Of a stretch of DNA of 34,999 nucleotides, positions 1 to 7,670 are shown piece by piece (within the stretch, counting starts at the first letter, position 1; the number at the start of each line of letters is the position of its first letter). The stretch is taken from the NCBI GenBank assembly GCA_009995495.1, contig JAACPL010000016.1, positions 1-34,999 on the forward strand. Direction: 5' to 3'. This DNA is from Candidatus Falkowiibacteriota bacterium (lineage in GTDB: Bacteria; Patescibacteriota; Patescibacteriia; Patescibacteriales; UBA12465). Under the pieces are notes generated by a model. It saw only the letters and a list, made by a program, of their open reading frames with translations, made no database searches and had not been told where the DNA came from. A program made the position numbers and the translations under genes.

Positions 1-12
1 GGCTGTAATTTC

Positions 13-1071
13 TTACCTGGTAAATCCAGGCACAGAAACTATCTGACCATTTTCCCTGACGACGTCAGGATGACCAGTGGCGGGTGCCACCACGTCCCTG
101 CGGCTGCCGGCAAGAGCGGTCAACAGCATGCCGCTGACGACCAAAAACTTGCCTGCTTGTGGCTCGGGCAAGCCAGTGATTTCACCGAACTTCTGTTCGG
201 TGATTCCGTCAGCAGCGTCGAATTCGCTGAACGATGCGGCCACGCGTGGCGCGGGGGCGGCGGGAATAAGAACCCTTCCATCATTTAACCGCAGCATGTG
301 AGGCGTGAGGTTGACGAACTTTTCGCCAAATGCGTACTTGATGAACGCCTCAATCTCGGCGTGGTTCGGATAGCCACCCCAGAAAGCGCTACCACCTTTC
401 TGAGCAAGGCCGGAACCACCGTTCCAACCGTCAAAACTTTCCTTGAGAACAGAGCAAAGCTGCCCGTCTCCGTAGAAGTTCACCTCGCCGTCACCGGAGA
501 GTACGAGCAGCTGGTCGTACTGACCGAAGAGGCGATCAGTAACGGTGGCGCACTTGCTGTGAGGCAAGTGGACAACGGTCAAACGGCCAGCTACTTCGCG
601 GCCAGCGATAGCGGCTTCGGCAGCTTCTTCCTGCTCGGGTGTGATACCCTGAGCGGAACGATCGGCCAAGCGGACAGCTGCTACCTCCTCGGAAGTGGCG
701 CCCATTTCCACCATCGCCGGGATGTACCCAGAGTCGTTCGCGGCAATAAGCTGCTGCCAGCGGTTCGGCTCCAGACCGAGCAGACTCAGAACCTGCAGAA
801 TACTGGCAGGTTCAGAGGAGCGGTCGCCATGATGGTCGACCAGAATCACACCCTCAGGCAGATCAATGTCGGTGTTCAACTCCACGAGCACCGGAACCCC
901 ACCGGCCGCGGCGACAGCAGAGATTTCAGCGGCATAGACGGAGGCAGCGGCGCCCCAACCTAAACCTGCATTATGAATTTCGGCGCCGGACTGAGCCAGC
1001 ACCTTGGAAATCTCAACCATTTCGGCGTCAGCACCGCCGAGAAAAAATACTAATTTTTTCATTGTTTTCAT
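13..1071 (-). CDS. DHH-superfamily-like phosphoesterase (GC-rich, probably acquired)
   Basis: 352 residues. I see a core like that of DHH phosphoesterases: an N-terminal LGGADAEM segment (10-18), the motif LVDHHGDRSSEPASIL with D79-H80-H81, a later Asp in AANDSGY (D113), and a Gly-rich GGSAFWGG (226-233) where DHHA1-type proteins often have their GGGH motif. DHH enzymes use these Asp/His residues to bind metals and cut phosphodiesters in nucleic acids or small nucleotides; the substrate here is unknown. The start is supported by a strong Shine-Dalgarno (GAGGAGG, 1078-1084) seven bases upstream. The gene is far richer in G+C, and in Ala/Gly codons, than all others here, which suggests recent transfer. 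No intrinsic terminator is visible between it and the strong promoter at 2491-2519, so it may be the distal gene of that long structured transcript. DHH family membership is probable, exact family unknown. Confidence 0.6.
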   Translation of the reverse strand: MKTMKKLVFFLGGADAEMVEISKVLAQSGAEIHNAGLGWGAAASVYAAEISAVAAAGGVPVLVELNTDIDLPEGVILVDHHGDRSSEPASILQVLSLLGLEPNRWQQLIAANDSGYIPAMVEMGATSEEVAAVRLADRSAQGITPEQEEAAEAAIAGREVAGRLTVVHLPHSKCATVTDRLFGQYDQLLVLSGDGEVNFYGDGQLCSVLKESFDGWNGGSGLAQKGGSAFWGGYPNHAEIEAFIKYAFGEKFVNLTPHMLRLNDGRVLIPAAPAPRVAASFSEFDAADGITEQKFGEITGLPEPQAGKFLVVSGMLLTALAGSRRDVVAPATGHPDVVRENGQIVSVPGFTR

Positions 1072-1539
1072 TTTTGCCTCCTCGCAACATTGTCCGGAGT
1101 ATTCTAAGTTCCAAAAATTTGAAATTCAAAATACTCCAAACAAAATGCTTCTTAAAAAATGAAAAACTTTTTTTATTTTTTTATTTTTTTCTTTCAAAGA
1201 ACATTAACACTTTTCTTTTTTTCTCTTCTAAGCACACCATTTCCAATGAAGTGCTTGGGAAAGAAGATAATATTGAACATATTATCTCACTTCTATCTGC
1301 GAACTTTATATCGCCTTGTGTTGCCTTTTACTTAAAGTAGCAACTTCTCTCAGATTAACTTGTAGATGTTTAATAGCTTTCTGTTTTCAGAAGCCGTATC
1401 CGGTGCATGCCCGGGATTTCTTTTGGTATTTCTCTGCTCCATGTCGGACCACAGAGAATTTGAGAGACAATTGGTACCATTATACTTTGGTACCAGGTAC
1501 CGCCTAAATAGCGGCGATACCATTTAAAATTTTTCATAC
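1072..1539 (-). other. gene-free leader with serial hairpins upstream of the DHH-like gene
   Basis: No convincing gene. Read on the minus strand the stretch is a chain of stem-loops: 1096-1137 (GGAGTATT/AATACTCC, just before the ribosome binding site), 1230-1256 (AAGCAC/GTGCTT with an inner CATT/AATG), 1266-1288 (perfect 9-bp AGATAATAT stem, 5-base loop), about 1318-1345 (GTTGC/GCAAC with inner TACT/AGTA), about 1380-1395 (TTCTG/CAGAA), about 1436-1460 (CTCTG/CAGAG) and 1496-1521 (GGTATCGCC/GGCGGTACC). The last one has a U-G pair only on the minus strand; on the plus strand it would be an A-C mismatch. None is followed by a U tract, so none looks like a terminator. Probably the 3' part of the same transcript as the structured RNA next to it. 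Confidence 0.45.
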
Positions 1540-2484
1540 TTACAATTTTGGTCATAACAATCACTAATAAATTATGAGTAACTCTTATGACCAAAATTAT
1601 TTAAAGAACTATTTCTTCCGAGGAAGTTTCCGGGTCCCAAGCTTATTCAAGGTTTGAGGGCTCGGCCGATCTCCTCGTAAGGGACGGTCGCATTCACCGC
1701 TTTTCACCGGCCATTTTCTTCCACTGATGGGAAAATACGGACACTAATTACCCAGATCGCCTGCGCCTTTGACTACGGTTTGCGACGTAATCTCCAGATC
1801 AGCTCGGTTAAATGCTTGGCTTTAAATTAATTAAAATTTAAAGGCAAACAACAAATAGTTGTTATTCTTAGGACATGGACTCTCTCCGTTACGGTATATC
1901 CATTTCAATCTCCTAAAAATACTAAGCTATTAATTTAAGGTTCAGACTTCCTATACCCTAGAAAGCTTGAGGCGATACTTTATCCGGGCTCGCCTCGGAC
2001 TTATCTTGTTGATAAGGAACTGAAGGGGAGTTTGAAGAAATTACTATTCAGACGACATCGCCATGGGGTGCGAGCGTTAATTCTGAAAAGATGCCGCCTC
2101 ATTCAAGACTAAGCATTTTCTTATATTTATTTCCAATCTTATCCTTATAAAAAGATAGTCATGGTTCGTATTATTTAAGTCCGGCTCTCTCCTTCCAGTC
2201 TTAATGTTTTTTTAAATTTAAGGTACTTTTGTCTCTCGCGGAGACTGTATTCCCCTCATCTCGCTTCTTATCTTTTTATTAGACAAGAGGAAGATCATTC
2301 GCCGCGAGGCGTGCTTCCCGTTTATTACCCTTAAAGAATTGGACTCCCCCTAGACTCCCTCCTTTCTAAGGCTCGCCACTCTAATTCGCCGGATAACAGT
2401 GACAGGAATTAATATTTTTGTTTCGTTTAAGAATGTACTGACTTAACGTTTGACATAAGCAGTGTTTTGTTTCCTCATCGTTAT
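1540..2484 (-). ncRNA. large unidentified structured RNA (about 0.95 kb)
   Basis: No long ORF on either strand, G+C locally higher than the flanks, and dense stem-loops. On the minus strand: 2289-2318 (GGAAG/CTTCC enclosing CGCC-TCGC-GGCG), 2267-2287 (CTTGTCT/AGATAAG), 2231-2245 (GTCTC/GAGAC), 2000-2016 (CTTATC/GATAAG), 1969-1996 (GAGGCGA/TCGCCTC), 1947-1965 (CTTTCTA/TAGGAAG), 1847-1863 (AACAAC/GTTGTT), 1820-1843 (9 bp) and a 14-bp inverted repeat at 1544-1557/1585-1598. Two of these stems (2267-2287, 1947-1965) need a G-U pair that exists only on the minus strand, matching the direction of the strong promoter just upstream. GAGGAA near the 5' end (2471-2476) can pair with TTCCTC at 1620-1625, possibly closing the molecule. 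It lacks the signature sequences of RNase P RNA, a tmRNA T-arm/CCA end, group I P7 or group II domain V that I know. Class unknown; the 3' end is a guess. Confidence 0.55.
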
Positions 2485-2519
2485 GCAAGAAGTATAGCAT
2501 TAATTTAAATATTTGTCAA
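2484..2519 (-). promoter_or_regulatory. strong sigma70 promoter of the structured RNA
   Basis: On the minus strand -35 TTGACA (2514-2519), a 17-base spacer and -10 TATACT (2491-2496), one base from consensus. The predicted start is near 2484. No start codon with a gene follows for over 1.4 kb, so the product is an RNA or a mRNA with a very long leader. Confidence 0.8.
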
Positions 2520-2615
2520 TACTAAACATTACATATTTCATTAAATGTTTATAATAATCAATACAGACATAGCTAAAACACTTATATTAATTAATTATTA
2601 TTGTCATTTTTTAAG

Positions 2616-2651
2616 TTGACACTTAAATAAATATTTGCTATAATAAGTTCA
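2616..2651 (+). promoter_or_regulatory. consensus sigma70 promoter, divergent, toward the TrmB-like gene
   Basis: -35 TTGACA (2616-2621), 17-base spacer, -10 TATAAT (2639-2644): a full consensus match. Predicted start near 2651, leaving a leader of about 160 bases before the ATG at 2814. The leader begins with a possible six-codon ORF at 2651. It is divergent from the promoter at 2491-2519, about 100 bp of very AT-rich DNA apart. Confidence 0.8.
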
Positions 2652-2704
2652 TGAGCTTAAATCAGAATTAAAAGCTAACACAATAAAAGTTGATTTTTGT
2701 AAAG

Positions 2705-2713
2705 TTATCCACA
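2705..2713 (+). other. single consensus DnaA box
   Basis: TTATCCACA matches the classical high-affinity DnaA box exactly. It lies in the very AT-rich leader between the divergent promoters and the TrmB-like gene. I found no second box nearby and no dnaA or dnaN gene in the window, so it may be chance or a DnaA-controlled site rather than an origin. Confidence 0.3.
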
Positions 2714-2813
2714 GCCATAATTACCACATTGCCCCAAGTATCTATAAAATAACCTAATATTAGATAATTAATATAAATAATAAGAAATTTAATCACTAAT
2801 AATAGCCAAATAT

Positions 2814-3641
2814 ATGAATGAAAAAATACTCTTAGGCCTTGGCCTAACTAAAGTTCAATCAGAAATCTTTAACTGTTTGCTCCAAAATGGCCCTAAAAAA
2901 GCGAGTGATATCGCTAAAATAGCAAAAAGACCCCGAGGCGTTGCCTACAAGGGTCTAGAAGAATTAATTGATTTGGACCTAGTTTTAAAAAAAGAGAGTA
3001 AACTCGGGGTGGCCTTATTTACAGCCGAGCATCCCTCTAATTTAGAGAAGGTTTTGGAACGTCGCGAAAAAGAGCTCAACAAAACAAAAAAAGAATTTAC
3101 CGCCTCCCTCCCTGATCTCGTCTCCGCCTATAACTTAGTTAGCAATAAACCGGGGGTGAGATTTTACGAGGGCGAAGAAGGAGTAAAGAAAGTTCTAGAA
3201 GATACTTTAATTAGTAATCCTGATAAAAAACTTTACACCTTTTCTGATGTTGCTAGCTATGCAACCTATCTTAGCGATTGGAACACTAACTACTACGCGC
3301 CCAAAAGAAAAAAGCTCGGTGTATATGAGAAGGTAATTATACCTAATAATGCACCAGCCCTGAATTACATGAAGAATTATAAATCTAATGAAGTCACGGA
3401 TATTTTATTCGTTGATCATAAAACCTACCCATTCGCGACTGAAATAAATATCTATAATAATAAAGTTTCCTTTGTGACCTTCTCGTCAGATTCTATGGTT
3501 GGAGTTATTATTGAAAATAAAGAAATATATAAAACTCTGCTTTCTATTTTCAATTTTATCTGGGATTTTGGAAAAAAGAATTTAGCCGGTTCTCAACCAG
3601 CATGGCTTAAGAAACAAATTAAGCTAGATGAGTCGGTTTAA
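2814..3641 (+). CDS. TrmB-family HTH transcriptional regulator
   Basis: 275 residues. Residues 5-75 form a winged helix of the TrmB type: GLTKVQSEIFNCLL, then KASDIAKIAKRPRGVAYKGLEEL as the recognition region, and a wing near LVLKKESKLGVALF. A basic helical linker (about 78-115) follows, then an effector-like domain from FYEGEEGVKKVLEDTL (about 137) to the end. TrmB proteins regulate transcription, many in response to sugars; the ligand here is unknown. The start is preceded by AT-rich sequence without a Shine-Dalgarno and lies about 160 bases after a consensus promoter. Its last 23 bases overlap the convergent 858-residue gene. DNA-binding assignment is firm, target unknown. Confidence 0.8.
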   Translation: MNEKILLGLGLTKVQSEIFNCLLQNGPKKASDIAKIAKRPRGVAYKGLEELIDLDLVLKKESKLGVALFTAEHPSNLEKVLERREKELNKTKKEFTASLPDLVSAYNLVSNKPGVRFYEGEEGVKKVLEDTLISNPDKKLYTFSDVASYATYLSDWNTNYYAPKRKKLGVYEKVIIPNNAPALNYMKNYKSNEVTDILFVDHKTYPFATEINIYNNKVSFVTFSSDSMVGVIIENKEIYKTLLSIFNFIWDFGKKNLAGSQPAWLKKQIKLDESV

Positions 3642-6195
3642 CAATATATTTTTGCACAAAACGTAAAACTTCCAGCAAACTTGTTGCTTCTTGCGCCTCG
3701 GCTAAAAGCTCTTCGCGATTCTTATTAACTTGCTCAAAATATTCGGCCGGTGTTTTTTCCAGACTCGCAAAATAATGTTTTAGAATCGGACGCACAACAC
3801 TTTCGGCATACTTTAATTGCTTCTTATTATCAAGGGTTAAAATTTTACCGCCAATTAAACCGTCGCTCGCGGCTACAACCTGATCACTATTAATGAGAAG
3901 GTCAGAATCATTTTTATAAAAATACGTACTATATGGCTCTTTAAATTTAACCACACTTTCTTTGGCTTCAAAATTACCTCGGAAACCAAAGCTCGCCGAG
4001 CCAACATCCGGACAAACAAAATTTAACGATAAATAATCTTTTTTAACTGATTTATCATATCCAGCCTTAGAATCAGTTTTTATTTTTCCCAGATGATCCT
4101 GTAGGCGCTGAAAATAAGCAAGAGAAGAAGAATTTTTATCCAACTTTGATTTTTTTTCATTAATAGTATCACGAGTAATCTTACAAACGGTATTCAAGAT
4201 TACTTTTGCTTCCGGACTTTCAGGATTATTTAAAACATCTAGCCCTTGCTCCTTACCAACTTGTTCAAAATTACGAATCACCGCCCCTAAAATATCATAG
4301 CGAGCTTCATTGAGATGACCGACCTTGGTTCCATTAGCGGACAATATCCAAGTCAGCTCTTCAAGCGCATAGCCAATATATTCTTCCTTTTCGGCGCCCG
4401 ACACTGATTCCTGAACCATAGCTAAAAAGGCTTCCTTAAACGCCGGTTGAATCGCTAAATTTTTGACCACACTACTATAACGCTCATATTCATCTTTATT
4501 GCCATTAATAAATTCCTGATATCTTTGAACATTGATATTATCTAAACCGAAGGTACTGATGATTTTTTCATACTGCTCTGCTTCACGATTACCAATTTCA
4601 CTCGCCTTCTGACGCGCCTCAATTTCACTTTTGCCGTAACGCGCCTGATAATTATTAACCTGAATTTCATCACAAATAACCAAATCGACTTTCCTATTTT
4701 GGTTATTAAGCCAAAATAAATAGCCATAAAGATCAATTGGCTTAGCGAATTTCTTTTCACCGGATAGCGTTTGTTCCCAGGATATTAAATCTTTAGAAAT
4801 ACCAACGGGGAAATACAAAGGGGCTTGTTCGGGAATATTTTCTGGTATTACTTTACTGTTCTCAAAATTACTAAAACCCTTAGGCAATTTAGTCTCTTCT
4901 CGTCCGTAAACCAACTGATCCATCTTTTTTTCCAAAGCAATCTGTAGGGGCAGGATTTGTTGCAGTTTTCTAATTGTCTCTTCGTAAACAACTTGCTCTT
5001 CAGTTTTTGGTTGCGGAAATTCTTTACTATATTTTTCCATTCTTTCTGACCAATTAAAATTCTGTGTTATTTCCTCGCCATTCTTACTTTTCTCATCTTC
5101 AAAATCTTTATAAACCATCTGCATAATCTCGGGGCTATACTGCTCAGCCTCAGCTGTTTTTTGATAATAGGCAATCATTTCTTTTAATCTCTCAGCGCTA
5201 AATTTTTTATGATTCTGAAAATCATTCATGACTAATTCTCTGTTATGCTCGCCTAAACCAAGATCATTCAGGGCTGCGCCAAGATTATCTTCTGTAATAG
5301 ATTGATTTTCAATGCTATGTGCCGAGGCAATCCCGCTCATAACATCTTCACCAAGCTGGCCATATTGTGCATTTAACTGAGCGGCAGTTTTCCCTAACTC
5401 CTGGACATTTTGAGTTCTATTTTTACTATCGGAATTTAATTCTTGAACAAAATTAGCAATTACTTCTTTGGGGCTATCTTCTGTTTTTAAAACTTGCTCT
5501 AATTCTAATAATTTTAATTCTACTCGAGAAATTATGGCTGAAAAAGCCTCAGAGAAACTCAAAGTTTTTTGATAAAGAGAGGCGTTGATAACATTATTTA
5601 ATTTTTTAGCATCTTCCTTTATGCCAGAAATAAATAATTTATAATTGTCTGTAAAATAATTAAAAACCTCCGGGTCATTTTTAATTAACCTGAGGTTTTT
5701 GTCTAAAAAAAGATTAACTTCGAATAATTTAGCCAACACTTGATCGTATTCTTGATTATTAATTTCAGCATTATCTTCGTCTGTATAACGTTCTAAATCA
5801 ATAAATAACTTTAACCCAATATCATCAATAGCTTTATCTTCGGGAAATTCATTGTAGTATTTAACCAAATACTCTTTAGGAAATTCATTGGTAAACATTA
5901 CCCCCTTAGCTAAATTTCGATCGGCATAATTTAAACTTTTAAGAAAATCAAAATTTTCTTTTTCAAAAAACTTTAATGTGTCGCCCTGATATCTTTCAAA
6001 AAAAAGATGTACCTTTTTATTATCGTCTAAATCGGCGATTTCTTGGCTTCCGGGACAATCTTCATTTACAAGATTAAGAGCTTCACTAATGACCCGCCGA
6101 TTATTCACGCTAAAATCACCCTTCTCATTGTCCGCAGGATCTTTTGGTTTCTTTTTATTTTCCTCGATATTAAAAACTCCACCCTCTTTAAACAT
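3619..6195 (-). CDS. large protein with a cyclodipeptide-synthase-like (CDPS) domain
   Basis: 858 residues, no signal peptide or membrane segment. Residues 1-450 are acidic, mostly helical and unrecognised. About 458-645 resembles tRNA-dependent cyclodipeptide synthases, class-I-aaRS-like enzymes that join two aminoacyl residues taken from aminoacyl-tRNAs. I see YFPVGISKDL with S467, VDLVICDEIQVNNYQ (503-517) followed by an EARQKASEIGNREAEQ helix, YALEEL with Y609 and E613, and Y633. From memory of AlbC, the catalytic set is S37, Y178, E182 and Y202; the spacings here (142, 4, 20) match its spacings (141, 4, 20) almost exactly. Residues 646-858 are an extra unrecognised C-terminal part. CDPSs are normally about 240 residues, so this is greatly enlarged. 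Ribosome binding site GGAGAG lies about 11 bases before the ATG. Family assignment is by motif reading only. Confidence 0.6.
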   Translation of the reverse strand: MFKEGGVFNIEENKKKPKDPADNEKGDFSVNNRRVISEALNLVNEDCPGSQEIADLDDNKKVHLFFERYQGDTLKFFEKENFDFLKSLNYADRNLAKGVMFTNEFPKEYLVKYYNEFPEDKAIDDIGLKLFIDLERYTDEDNAEINNQEYDQVLAKLFEVNLFLDKNLRLIKNDPEVFNYFTDNYKLFISGIKEDAKKLNNVINASLYQKTLSFSEAFSAIISRVELKLLELEQVLKTEDSPKEVIANFVQELNSDSKNRTQNVQELGKTAAQLNAQYGQLGEDVMSGIASAHSIENQSITEDNLGAALNDLGLGEHNRELVMNDFQNHKKFSAERLKEMIAYYQKTAEAEQYSPEIMQMVYKDFEDEKSKNGEEITQNFNWSERMEKYSKEFPQPKTEEQVVYEETIRKLQQILPLQIALEKKMDQLVYGREETKLPKGFSNFENSKVIPENIPEQAPLYFPVGISKDLISWEQTLSGEKKFAKPIDLYGYLFWLNNQNRKVDLVICDEIQVNNYQARYGKSEIEARQKASEIGNREAEQYEKIISTFGLDNINVQRYQEFINGNKDEYERYSSVVKNLAIQPAFKEAFLAMVQESVSGAEKEEYIGYALEELTWILSANGTKVGHLNEARYDILGAVIRNFEQVGKEQGLDVLNNPESPEAKVILNTVCKITRDTINEKKSKLDKNSSSLAYFQRLQDHLGKIKTDSKAGYDKSVKKDYLSLNFVCPDVGSASFGFRGNFEAKESVVKFKEPYSTYFYKNDSDLLINSDQVVAASDGLIGGKILTLDNKKQLKYAESVVRPILKHYFASLEKTPAEYFEQVNKNREELLAEAQEATSLLEVLRFVQKYIVKPTHLA

Positions 6196-6529
6196 ATAAT
6201 TTAATTCTCTCCAGAAATTAATTTTTTCTTTATTTTATTTATTTTTTAATCTAAACATAATACCACGTTTACCTATTTTTATAAATACCGATAAAACAAT
6301 CGAACAAATTGATATATTATTAATATAATATAGAGACCCAAAAAAACATAGCTATTTAATGGCTATAAATTCCCTCTTCCAAAAACTCCGCCTAATACTT
6401 AATTTCCTCAATAATTTCGTCTAAAGAGTTGAAAATCCGTTTTTTAACGACCACTAACAAAAAAGATCTGGTTTTTACCAGGTCTTTTTTGTTATTTTTG
6501 AATTAATTTTAATAGATAGCGAATGCTGG
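6196..6529. other. intergenic region without a gene
   Basis: AT-rich stretch between two minus-strand genes. It holds the terminator at 6457-6493 and presumably the promoter of the CDPS-like gene; a TATTAT on the minus strand near 6260 is a possible -10 without a convincing -35. I see no ORF or RNA gene. Confidence 0.5.
6457..6493 (-). terminator. intrinsic terminator after the 300-residue gene
   Basis: Inverted repeat with 16-base arms (AACAAAAAAGATCTGG / CCAGGTCTTTTTTGTT, one G-T type mismatch), a 5-base loop and runs of A and T on the two sides. It lies about 40 bases after the stop of the minus-strand gene and could act in both directions. Confidence 0.8.
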
Positions 6530-7432
6530 TTAAATTTTTAATCTCTTTGGCAAACAATCGTTGGTATTAACTTCCCAGCGCCATTTTTGGATAATGTCAT
6601 CAGAATATTGCATCTCATTTTGATGTTCTCGATAATAATTACCCTGAGAAAAAGTATTATCATTTCTAATTAGTTCAAATATTTTATTATCATCAACATA
6701 GACGCCGGCAATATCACCCATTTCTAATTTTTTTATAAAAACCTCCTTCTCACCATTCACTCCGGATTGATGTGGAATAATATCATCTTTAACAATTTCA
6801 CAATAAATTTTTCGATATGGGTATTTATCGCTGGATAAGGTAGAAATTACGCCGCCCACGCTCATCGATAGAAATGGCGAAAGTTTTTGCATAACTGAGC
6901 CAGTATGTGTTTGTTTTAGATATTTCTCATCTAAATAATTATTAATGAAATCCATGACACAAGCATAAGAAAAATCAGACTCCGCCAATCGCTCATAAAC
7001 ATCCACACCAAAATGTTCGTTAACTAAATCTTTTAAGCTAAGTCCTTTTGTTTCTATTTTTTCCTGCTTATCGAGAGAAAAACTATCAATAATAAAATAT
7101 TTTAGTTCTCTTTGATCTATAATAGGGGGCTCTTCTTCCGCATATGAAGCGGCGTCTTGATAACCAACTTTTGCCATTTTGATAAAAGCCTCTAAGCTCA
7201 TCTTACGAAAGTATCTAACCTTTAGTCCGTTACCGTCATCTTCTTGCTCGGCTAGCTTTTTTTCCCTTCTTTGATTTGAAAAAATTTTATCAACCACACT
7301 TTGCCCTTCTATAATTGGTAGATTTTTAATATTACTAAGCTCTTCTAACATTGCTTCATTTAATTGTTCGCCTAACTCTTTATCCAACTGTTCACCAGGA
7401 GAGAATTGGGGAAACAAATCTATTTTATTCAT
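6530..7432 (-). CDS. hypothetical protein, weak ADP-ribosyltransferase-like pattern
   Basis: 300 residues, soluble, no signal peptide or membrane segment. I do not recognise the family. An Arg/Tyr-rich strand KVRYFRKMSLEAFIKM (71-86), a Ser-rich segment FLSMSVGG (187-194) and an acidic strand EKEVFIKKLEMGDIAGVYV (228-246) occur in the order and spacing of the R-S-E type ADP-ribosyltransferase motifs, but each match is weak and this is only a possibility. The gene is separated from the downstream CDPS-like gene by a terminator and is divergent from the secreted-protein gene at 7671, sharing a 240-bp intergenic region with a palindrome at 7547-7573. Confidence 0.5.
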   Translation of the reverse strand: MNKIDLFPQFSPGEQLDKELGEQLNEAMLEELSNIKNLPIIEGQSVVDKIFSNQRREKKLAEQEDDGNGLKVRYFRKMSLEAFIKMAKVGYQDAASYAEEEPPIIDQRELKYFIIDSFSLDKQEKIETKGLSLKDLVNEHFGVDVYERLAESDFSYACVMDFINNYLDEKYLKQTHTGSVMQKLSPFLSMSVGGVISTLSSDKYPYRKIYCEIVKDDIIPHQSGVNGEKEVFIKKLEMGDIAGVYVDDNKIFELIRNDNTFSQGNYYREHQNEMQYSDDIIQKWRWEVNTNDCLPKRLKI

Positions 7433-7546
7433 AAATCTATAATTTGAATTATCATATTACAATAAGTATAACAAAATAATAATTCTAATACTATTTTAGG
7501 AATTTTTCTCTTTCACGTTGCCAAGCTATTGAACTATTGCGAAGGT

Positions 7547-7592
7547 AAAATGTCAAGCAATAATTGACATTTTGTTAGTTTCTATATATTAT
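7547..7592 (+). promoter_or_regulatory. promoter of the T9SS-tagged gene with an overlapping palindrome
   Basis: -35 TTGACA (7564-7569), 17-base spacer, -10 TATTAT (7587-7592). The -35 is part of a perfect inverted repeat AAAATGTCAA-7-TTGACATTTT (7547-7573), so a bound regulator would cover it. The other arm gives TTGACA on the minus strand, with a weak -10 (TTCAAT) 17 bases away, so the site may control both divergent genes. Confidence 0.65.
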
Positions 7593-7670
7593 TTTGGTAT
7601 AGTAAACTTCTTTCTTTTTAGAAGAAATTTAGAGAACTTTAAAAAATAAATAAAAAATAGGAGGTAAAAA

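Noticed and set aside
70-963. Plus-strand ORFs opposite the DHH-like gene (up to 221 codons)
   Set aside because: Mirror frames favoured by high G+C; the minus-strand gene has family motifs and a strong Shine-Dalgarno.
1062-1340. 92-codon plus-strand ORF
   Set aside because: Phe/Leu-rich reading of the complement of A-rich leader sequence, without start signals.
1370-1594. 74-codon minus-strand ORF
   Set aside because: It overlaps several hairpins, has no ribosome binding site and an odd composition; more likely chance within the structured transcript.
1540-2484. RNase P RNA, tmRNA or rRNA fragment
   Set aside because: GAGGAAG/TCCGGG near 1620 faintly recalls RNase P, but the conserved core elements and spacing are missing; there is no T-arm with CCA end for tmRNA, and no stretch matches conserved 16S or 23S segments I know.
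2520-2813. Replication origin
   Set aside because: Only one DnaA box, no iteron set and no dnaA/dnaN/gyr genes nearby.
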